Part shown: positions 1-5,252 of the stretch, piece after piece
How positions within the stretch are numbered: position 1 is the stretch's first letter
Layout: each line of letters opens with the position of its first letter
Assembly: GCA_025350425.1 (NCBI GenBank)
Contig: JANXXW010000026.1
Location: 1-11,405, forward strand
DNA: 11,405 bases
Source: Rhodospirillales bacterium
Lineage (GTDB): Bacteria; Pseudomonadota; Alphaproteobacteria; Acetobacterales; Acetobacteraceae
Reading direction: 5' to 3'
Position numbers and translations under genes: made by a program
Notes under the pieces: model-generated
The model's input: only the letters and a program-made list of their open reading frames with translations
Databases searched by the model: none
What the model was told of the DNA's origin: nothing

Positions 1-309
1 AACCTGATCAAGCTGCACAAAAGTCAGCTTACCTCCGACCGCACCAGCTGCCGGTCCGCACTCGCCAACCAGGTTTGCCTGGTGCTGCACATCGCCGCCT
101 ACTAGCTGATGCTGACGGTGCGCGACGCCATTCCAAAACCCCAACCACTCGCCACAGAAGAGTTCACCACGCTGCGAGAGCGCCTGCTCAATATCGCCGG
201 ACGCATCACCGAGACCGCCATACGGGTGCGCATCGCGTTCGCCACGCCGTGCCCCGAAGCCGAGTTGTTCCGTGGCGTCGCAAGCAGCCTGCAACCAACC
301 GGGCCGTGA
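1..309 (+). pseudogene. IS1380-type transposase, C-terminal part, interrupted by TAG
   Basis: The frame open from base 1 encodes the C-terminal part of a DDE transposase. It begins with NLIKLHKSQL, continues through TSCRSALANQ and LVLHIAAY, meets TAG at 103-105, and resumes with LMLTVRDAIPKPQPLA up to a TGA at 307-309. From memory of IS1380-family transposases, the interrupted stretch normally reads Tyr-Trp-Leu-Met-Leu, so the TAG replaces a Trp codon (TGG). The 5' part of the gene lies outside the window. The conserved tail (RITETAIRVRIAF, then CPEAELF) remains readable on both sides of the stop, so the lesion looks recent. The terminal inverted repeat downstream could not be identified. The element is probably not autonomous. 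The family call rests on remembered motifs. Confidence 0.75.
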
Positions 310-478
310 CGACCGGGGCTGTCGCCCCACAATCCGTCCATCCTATCAACCCCAACGCCTACCATTTCTGATCCGCAAATCGCGCACTCCCGCGCCACGA
401 TCAACCGCTTCCAGCAATCAGGGCGCCGAGCCAGCTACAACACGCTAAATAGGATGGGCTAGAAGGTTCCGTAAGCGG
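310..478. other. Non-coding tail of the IS and junction
   Basis: No convincing gene is seen here. Just after the transposase stop is a short hairpin, GGGGC at 315-319 and GCCCC at 324-328 with a 4-nt loop, without a following T-run. It may weakly end transcription of the IS. The remainder up to about 450 probably belongs to the 3' non-coding end of the insertion sequence, but I cannot point to its terminal repeat or a target duplication, so the exact boundary is unknown. Confidence 0.35.
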
Positions 479-515
479 CTTTTCTTGTTTGCGCGGCTCG
501 CGCAAACAAGAAAAG
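479..515. repeat. Perfect 17-bp palindrome with 3-nt loop
   Basis: The left arm at 479-495 (CTTTTCTTGTTTGCGCG) is the exact reverse complement of the right arm at 499-515, separated only by GCT. The bases at the loop are GC-rich and the outer ends AT-rich. As RNA this is a very stable hairpin, and as DNA a near-perfect cruciform. It is unlike a classical terminator because the GC-rich part is at the tip and no U-run follows on the plus strand. It lies between the IS tail and the PAS remnant, so it could be a terminator for either direction, a regulator site, or a relic of a rearrangement. Confidence 0.85.
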
Positions 516-589
516 ATGATGGGGTAGGTTCGACTCGACTTTCCGCGTTTCAGGCCGCGTGGCAGAGGGTATCCGTGAGCCTTTGCAGC

Positions 590-712
590 CGGGCGGCAGA
601 GATTTCGACGGTCCCCTTTCCCAAGTGGACCAAGGATGAGCGGATCAGCGATTACGTGCTCTCGGCCGAAACGGTCACCATCCGCGGCGAACATTGCATC
701 TTGACCGTCATG
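590..712 (+). pseudogene. Remnant of a PAS sensor domain
   Basis: The frame translates as RAAEISTVPFPKWTKDERI followed by SDYVLSAETVTIRGEHC and ILTVM. The pattern 'lysine-aspartate-x-arginine-isoleucine, then leucine-serine-alanine-glutamate, then isoleucine-x-glycine-glutamate, then leucine-threonine-valine' is that of the last two or three strands of PAS domains, which normally continue into an aspartate-isoleucine-threonine-glutamate-arginine linker leading to a kinase or cyclase. Here the linker is missing: after Val-Met the frame reads PRQLHPYGG and nothing recognisable follows. Upstream in the same frame there is no PAS core either. This is therefore a fragment of a signalling gene cut at both ends, probably by the rearrangement that brought in the IS. 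The identification is by eye and could be wrong. Confidence 0.4.
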
Positions 713-824
713 CCTCGACAGTTGCATCCCTATGGTGGAATTTCTAAGCGTGTTTCGATTTACGGTGCATTTGAACAGCGCCAGCACCAGCTACGGCCTG
801 TTCGAGATAGATCTGGAAAATTAG
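705..824 (+). other. Possible C-terminal coding tail before the amidohydrolase gene
   Basis: A frame different from that of the PAS remnant is open from 705 and ends at TAG 822-824, one base before the ATG at 826. It contains an ATG at 732. Its last residues, NSASTSYGLFEIDLEN, look protein-like, and the tight spacing is what one sees when genes are translationally coupled. It is too short to name: it may be the truncated end of a gene that once preceded the amidohydrolase, or it may be chance. No family is recognised. Confidence 0.2.
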
Positions 825-825
825 C

Positions 826-1566
826 ATGCAGCTCGCATTGGCGACTTGGCATGAAGTCGAAAATCATCTGCGTGCCACGGACGGCGTAATCGTTCCAATT
901 GGCTCGACCGAGCAGCACGGCCCGAATGGCCTTATCGGCACGGACCACCTCTGCGCCGAGGTCGTCGCAAAAGGCGTGGGCGAGGCGATCGGCTGCGCGG
1001 TGGCGCCGACGCTCGCGTATGGCATGTCGCAGCATCATTTGGGTTTTGCCGGATCGGCGACCCTGCGCCCCAGCACGTTGATGCTGGTGGTGCGCGACGT
1101 GGTACGATCATTCGCCGTGCATGGGTTCCGCCACTCCTTCTTCATCAACGGCCACGGCGGCAATGTCGCGACGGTAACCGCCGCGTTCGACGAGCTTCAC
1201 GCGGCGCATTCGCTGGGTGAGCACGTGACACCTGTGCGTTGCCGGATGGTGTTCTGGTCCGGCGGTACACGCGCGAAATCCATCGCAGACGAACTGTATG
1301 GCGACGTGAACGGCCAGCACGCCACAGCGGCCGAGGTGTCCTTGACGCAGTACTGCCAGCCTGACCACGTCAAATATGCTCAGATGTCGCCCAAGGTGGC
1401 AGTGAAATCTGGCCCGTTCTTCGAGGCGACCGACTACCGTGCACGCTATTTCGACGGGCGTATCGGTTCGGACCCATCGCTGTCCTCACCCGAGTATGGC
1501 CGGCGACTCTACGATGCCGCAGTGCAAGACATGGCCGAGGCATACCAAACCTTCCTGACAGTCTAA
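826..1566 (+). CDS. Creatininase-family amidohydrolase
   Basis: The 246-residue protein has the hallmarks of the creatininase family, cytoplasmic metal enzymes that hydrolyse cyclic or linear amide bonds. IGSTEQHGP at residues 25-33 supplies Glu29 and His31, GTD at 38-40 supplies the bridging Asp40, NGHGGN at 108-113 supplies His110, and Glu170 in ATAAEVSL lies where the family has its late glutamate. GMSQHH at 66-71 matches the substrate-loop region. True creatininases, as I recall, read NGHYEN where this one reads NGHGGN, the form found in family members such as formamide hydrolases and MftE-like peptidases, so creatinine is not the predicted substrate. The ATG at 826 has a GGAA at 815-818, 7 nt upstream. 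The next gene starts 26 nt after the stop, so the two likely form an operon. The family call is firm; the substrate is unknown. Confidence 0.9.
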   Translation: MQLALATWHEVENHLRATDGVIVPIGSTEQHGPNGLIGTDHLCAEVVAKGVGEAIGCAVAPTLAYGMSQHHLGFAGSATLRPSTLMLVVRDVVRSFAVHGFRHSFFINGHGGNVATVTAAFDELHAAHSLGEHVTPVRCRMVFWSGGTRAKSIADELYGDVNGQHATAAEVSLTQYCQPDHVKYAQMSPKVAVKSGPFFEATDYRARYFDGRIGSDPSLSSPEYGRRLYDAAVQDMAEAYQTFLTV

Positions 1567-1592
1567 AGCGCGACTTTGAGGCTACCAGCCCC

Positions 1593-3095
1593 GTGATCCA
1601 CTGGTCTCCCGCCCTGGCCACCGCCGAGGCCATCGCCGCTGGATGGTCGAACGGGCCAGGGGGGGCTTTCGTGCTGTTCGACAAAAACGGCATCCGGGCC
1701 TCCACCTGTGGCGGGCAGGCCAGCCTGGAGCACGGCATCGCGTTCACGCCGGACACGCCAAGCCGTTACGCCAGCATCAGCAAGCATTTCCTGGCGGCGA
1801 CGCTGCTGCTGGAGGGTATCGACCTGGAAGCGCCGCTGCGCGCGCTGGTGCCCGGCCTGTATCCGGCGCTGGGTGCAGTCACGCTGTCGCGCGCGCTGGA
1901 CATGACCGGCGGCCTGCCGGACATGATGGAAGTACTCTGGCAGCAGGGCCTGCCGTTCACCGCCATGCTATCGGCCGCTGAGATCGACGCCACCTTGCGC
2001 CGGCTACCGGTAACCGACGCCGTTCCGGGCACGGAAATGGCCTATTCGAACACTGGCTGGCGCCTGGGCCAAGCCGTGCTCCAGGCGCAACGCGGTCTGT
2101 CCTACGGGGTAGTGCTACGCCAGCGCCTGCTCGATCCGCTCGGCCTGTCCATGGCGTTCCCATACGATGAAGCGGAGCCGGTCAGCGGGCTCGCCACCGG
2201 CTATTGGCGCGACGGCGAGACGTGGCGGCGGGGGCGGTATGGACTGCATTTCTCGCCCTCCGGCGGTCTGGCGGGAAGTGCCACAGATCTAGCCCGCTGG
2301 GCCAGCGCGCTGATGCGCGGACATGGCCCGCTGGAAGGCATGCTCAATCGACTGCTGGCGCCCCGGCATTTCGCCGATGGCACGCCCAGCGCCTACCGGC
2401 TCGGCCTTGTTGAGACGCGGCTTGGCACGACGCGGCTGGCGGGCCATGGCGGGTCGCTGCCCGGCTATCGCAATCACCTGCTGGTGGCGCCGGAACTTGG
2501 TGTGGGCGTGGTCCTGCTACTGAACCGCGACGAGGACCCGTTGATGCCGGCGCTGCGGGTGATGGCGGCGCTGGTGGGCGAGGCGCCACCGATGCTAGCC
2601 CCGGACTCGCCAAGCGGCCTGTTCGTGGCCGAGGACGGCCCGGCCTGGGCCGAGCTGTCGCCTGGCGCGATCGAATTCATGGGCGCGCGCGAGACGTTGC
2701 TGGCCACCGATGACGGCCGACTTCGGTCCGTTCCCAGTGCTTTGGAGATCGATCTGCTGGCCACCTCCGACACCCTTGAGGGCCGCATCGGCGGTGTCGA
2801 GCGTCGGCTGGCGCGCGTGCCGGAGGGGCTTGCGCTGGACCCGCGCCTGGTTGGGCTATGGCGGGAGGAGCAGTTTGGCGTCGAGCTATCGATCAACCCG
2901 GATGGCTCGGCGCGTTGGCCCTGGGCGGGCGGCGTCGGGCGGGATGTGACGCTTACGCCGTTGCCGGGCGCGCGTGCGCTGGCTTGGTTGACCCACGCCA
3001 TGTGGCGACACCGCCCATGTCTGTGGCTGCGGCCCGATGGCACCCTACAGATTGCCAGCCATCGCGCCCGAGTGCTGCGGTTCAGGAAAGTCTGA
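1593..3095 (+). CDS. D-aminopeptidase-like serine hydrolase (S12 beta-lactamase fold)
   Basis: The protein has 500 residues. Its first 330 form a penicillin-recognising domain: SISK at 61-64 (nucleophile Ser61, base Lys64), YSN at 151-153, and HGG at 285-287 in place of the KTG box. The HGG box, the length and the C-terminal part (about 330-500, ending in a barrel-like stretch around LVGLWREEQFGVELSIN) match the Ochrobactrum D-aminopeptidase DAP, about 520 residues, with Ser62, Lys65, Tyr153 and His287 nearly in register. DAP releases N-terminal D-amino acids from peptides and amides. No signal peptide is seen, so a cytoplasmic location is likely. The start is GTG, with TGAGG at 1577-1581, 11 nt upstream; no Met codon occurs in frame until residue 103. 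It lies just downstream of the amidohydrolase gene. A class C esterase or beta-lactamase relative is the alternative. Confidence 0.85.
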   Translation: MIHWSPALATAEAIAAGWSNGPGGAFVLFDKNGIRASTCGGQASLEHGIAFTPDTPSRYASISKHFLAATLLLEGIDLEAPLRALVPGLYPALGAVTLSRALDMTGGLPDMMEVLWQQGLPFTAMLSAAEIDATLRRLPVTDAVPGTEMAYSNTGWRLGQAVLQAQRGLSYGVVLRQRLLDPLGLSMAFPYDEAEPVSGLATGYWRDGETWRRGRYGLHFSPSGGLAGSATDLARWASALMRGHGPLEGMLNRLLAPRHFADGTPSAYRLGLVETRLGTTRLAGHGGSLPGYRNHLLVAPELGVGVVLLLNRDEDPLMPALRVMAALVGEAPPMLAPDSPSGLFVAEDGPAWAELSPGAIEFMGARETLLATDDGRLRSVPSALEIDLLATSDTLEGRIGGVERRLARVPEGLALDPRLVGLWREEQFGVELSINPDGSARWPWAGGVGRDVTLTPLPGARALAWLTHAMWRHRPCLWLRPDGTLQIASHRARVLRFRKV

Positions 3096-3110
3096 GCTCA
3101 CGCCAAGCTG

Positions 3111-4688
3111 TCAGTTCTTATCCAGATTCCAGTAGAGAATGACCGGCGACTCCAGGAAACCCGACAGGTTGGCGCGCATCGCCACCGGCTGGTTATACTG
3201 GCCCATCACGACGTAAGGCTCCGCCTGGGCGAGATGCCGGTGCAGGGCATCCAGCGCCGCCGGGCGCGTGGCATCATCAGCGTCCAGGAAAGCTTGGCGC
3301 AGGCGCTCGGACTCCTCGTCGCACGGCCAGCCGGGGAAGTTGCGGCCGGTGCAGGCCATGTTGGTGCCGATATTGGTCAACGGCGAGTGCATCGTGGGGC
3401 CGCTGGCCCCGGTTGCGAACAGGTTCCAGCCGCCCTTGTCCGGCGCGGCGCGATTGGCCTGCCGGCCCGATGTCGTGCCCCAGTCGCCCCAGGCGATCTC
3501 CACGTTGATCCCGGCCCGCTTCATCTCGTCCGCGACCACCTCGGCCATCTGGCCGATCCAGGCGATCTCGTGCGTCGAGGGGAACACCAGCGTCTCGCCC
3601 TTGTAGCCGGCTTCGGCCATCAGCGCCCGCGCTTTGGCGACATCCGGCTTCAGCATTTCGGCGCCGGCTTCGGTGCCATATGGGCCGCCGCAGATGAAGT
3701 AGGACCGGCACGCCGTCCAGTTCCCCGCATCACCGAATCCCGCCGCCATGATGTCCGGCTGGTTAACGAGGTAGGCCAGCGCCAGGCGCGCCCGAGGGTC
3801 GTTGAACGGCGGGTAGAGGGAGTTGGGCCGCAACATGGTTTGGTTGCTGAGGTCGGTCAGCTTCTGGATGCGGATGTTGGGGTCGCGCATGATCAGCGGC
3901 AGCAACTCCAGCGCCGGCTGCTCGATCAGATCGACTTCCCCGGCCCGCAACGCCGCCACCGCGGTCGAGGCATCGGGGATTACCCGCCATTCCACGCGAT
4001 CCACCTTCACCCGGCGGCCGCCGCTCAAGCCGTCGGGTGGTTCGTCGCGTGGGACGTAGTCGGCATTCCTGTCGAACACCGTCAGCGCGCCACTCAGGCG
4101 GGCGGCATGGTTGAAGCGGAACGGGCCGGAGCCGATGGCGGTCGTGATCGGCTTGGCGGGATCGCCGGCAAGGTCCTTCGCGCGCATGATCACCGGCACC
4201 TGGCCGATGCCCGAACCCAGCGAGAACAGCATGCCGGGATAAGGCTTGGACAACTTGATCTCGAACGTATCCGGATCGACCGCCTCCATGCCCGCCACCG
4301 AGGCAGCGAGCTTCTGGCCCACCACGTCGCGCTCCATCCAGCGCTTGAGGGACGGGATGACATCTGCGGTCGTGACTGGCTGGCCGTCGTGGAATTTCAG
4401 GCCCGGCCGCAACGTGAAGCGCCAGCCCAGCCCGTCCGCTGCCGTGCTCCAGTCCTTCACCATCTGCGGTTTGGCGTCGAGCTTGCTGTCCCAGGCGAAC
4501 AGCGTCTCGTACACCATCAGGCCGTAGATCCGGGTGATGACGATGCTGGCGAAAGTCGGGTCGAGCTGCGTCAGGTCGGCGCTCGGCACTACACGCAGCA
4601 CCTTGGCGGGCGGCGTCTGGGCGACCGCCGAACCGGTCAACGCCGCGAGAAGGCAGCCCACAAGCGATATCAACCGCATCGTCCGCAT
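3111..4688 (-). CDS. ABC transporter periplasmic solute-binding protein, family 5
   Basis: This is the periplasmic receptor of a peptide/nickel-type ABC importer, about 525 residues as is usual. Residues 1-23 form a signal peptide (MRTMRL, then a hydrophobic run, then GSAVA before Gln24). The family 5 signature follows: LDPTFAS, YETLFAWDSK, WRFTLRPGLKFHDGQPVT and later GSGPFRF, VDRVEWRVIPD and GEVDLIEQP. An upstream ATG at 4748 would add 20 non-hydrophobic residues, so I prefer 4688, which has AGGGG 5 nt upstream; ATG at 4679 is also possible. LVGC near the N-terminus resembles a lipobox, but it precedes the hydrophobic core, so a lipoprotein is unlikely. It converges on the D-aminopeptidase gene with only 15 nt between stops. 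No permease or ATPase genes are in the window. The ligand is unknown; peptide-like is inferred. Confidence 0.93.
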   Translation of the reverse strand: MRTMRLISLVGCLLAALTGSAVAQTPPAKVLRVVPSADLTQLDPTFASIVITRIYGLMVYETLFAWDSKLDAKPQMVKDWSTAADGLGWRFTLRPGLKFHDGQPVTTADVIPSLKRWMERDVVGQKLAASVAGMEAVDPDTFEIKLSKPYPGMLFSLGSGIGQVPVIMRAKDLAGDPAKPITTAIGSGPFRFNHAARLSGALTVFDRNADYVPRDEPPDGLSGGRRVKVDRVEWRVIPDASTAVAALRAGEVDLIEQPALELLPLIMRDPNIRIQKLTDLSNQTMLRPNSLYPPFNDPRARLALAYLVNQPDIMAAGFGDAGNWTACRSYFICGGPYGTEAGAEMLKPDVAKARALMAEAGYKGETLVFPSTHEIAWIGQMAEVVADEMKRAGINVEIAWGDWGTTSGRQANRAAPDKGGWNLFATGASGPTMHSPLTNIGTNMACTGRNFPGWPCDEESERLRQAFLDADDATRPAALDALHRHLAQAEPYVVMGQYNQPVAMRANLSGFLESPVILYWNLDKN

Positions 4689-4755
4689 CTCCGCCCCTGA
4701 CTTAACAATGGGACAGCACCACGCGGCCTCACCACCGGCAAGCCGCATTCGATCA

Positions 4756-5019
4756 TGTTGCGACTTTGTTGCGTGGATCGGGAGACGGGCGCGCTGAGCG
4801 TCTCCCGCCGGCGGCTCAGCGTCGAGTGATCCGGAATCGCCAGATCCCGGCCGGGGGTCCGGTAGGCCCAGTCACCTCACAGGCATCAAAACGGCCAACC
4901 TCATCTTGTTGCCGAAACCCTCCATTTAGGCGACATAATGACCCTCAATAAAAACAAGAATTTGCGGGTTGTATTATCCGTTGCTCTTGAAGACATTATT
5001 GCAACGGAATTCTGCAACA
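4756..5019. promoter_or_regulatory. Cluster of six GTTGC/GCAAC motifs, candidate operator array
   Basis: The core GTTGC occurs at 4758-4762, 4769-4773, 4908-4912 and 4980-4984 on the plus strand, and its complement GCAAC at 5001-5005 and 5014-5018. The first two copies are part of the direct repeat TGTTGCG at 4756-4762 and 4767-4773, spaced 11 bp, one helical turn. The copies at 4977-5008 form a perfect 8-bp dyad, TCCGTTGC and GCAACGGA, with a 16-nt spacer. The pattern suits a dimeric DNA-binding regulator acting on one or both divergent genes. No regulator gene is in the window. The repeat pattern is seen directly; the function is inferred. Confidence 0.4.
4780..4821. other. Interlocked inverted repeats with pseudoknot topology
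   Basis: GGGAGACG at 4780-4787 pairs perfectly with CGTCTCCC at 4799-4806. CGCTGAGC at 4792-4799, mostly inside the loop of the first stem, pairs perfectly with GCTCAGCG at 4814-4821. The two stems share only base 4799, so 8 and 7 pairs can form together as an H-type pseudoknot, or each can form alone. On plus-strand RNA the loops would be 4 and 8 nt, a comfortable geometry. On the minus strand it would lie about 90 nt upstream of the binding-protein start, in its possible leader. It may be an RNA switch, a terminator-like element or a DNA site. Confidence 0.5.
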
Positions 5020-5252
5020 TGTTTGTATTCGTCCTGCGAGTTGGCCGTTTTTGGGCCTATGAGCTGGCTGGGCCAGATAGGCGCGTGCGGCTGTGACGTC
5101 TGCCCAATGCGGCGTCCTCCCACGACCTTCGCTCATGGCAAGGGTTGGCCGCAGAGGGGCGATGGTCATCCGCCCTGCGACGGCTCGCGCTTGCCGGACC
5201 GGCCAAGCCCGGCCACTCTCCTGGCCAACAAGAAACGGAGCAAATTAAGATA

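Larger units (their letters stand above)
4689..5252. other. Divergent control region without a clear gene
   Basis: This 564-nt stretch separates the divergent binding-protein and alpha/beta hydrolase genes. It contains an interlocking pair of inverted repeats (4780-4821), a cluster of GTTGC-type motifs (4756-5019) and a patch from about 4920 to 5030 that is clearly richer in A and T than its surroundings, as promoters in GC-rich genomes often are. A 52-codon frame from ATG 4938 to TGA 5094-5096 is present but has atypical codon use and no recognisable product. I could not settle on specific -35 and -10 boxes. Confidence 0.55.

Noticed and set aside
315..328. Hairpin after the IS1380 transposase as a real terminator
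   Set aside because: The stem is only 5 bp with no T-run, so I describe it within the non-coding stretch without calling it a terminator.
3234..4700. A 488-codon plus-strand frame opposite the binding-protein gene
   Set aside because: It is the antisense shadow of a GC-rich gene: composition is dominated by Arg, Gly, His and Ala, with no domain, and the minus-strand frame is an unmistakable family 5 receptor.
4938..5096. A 52-codon frame (MTLNKNKNLRVVLSV onwards) in the control region
   Set aside because: It has an A/T-rich composition unlike the neighbouring genes, no clear ribosome-binding site and no recognised family, and it overlaps the dyad that looks regulatory. A small protein cannot be excluded but is not supported.
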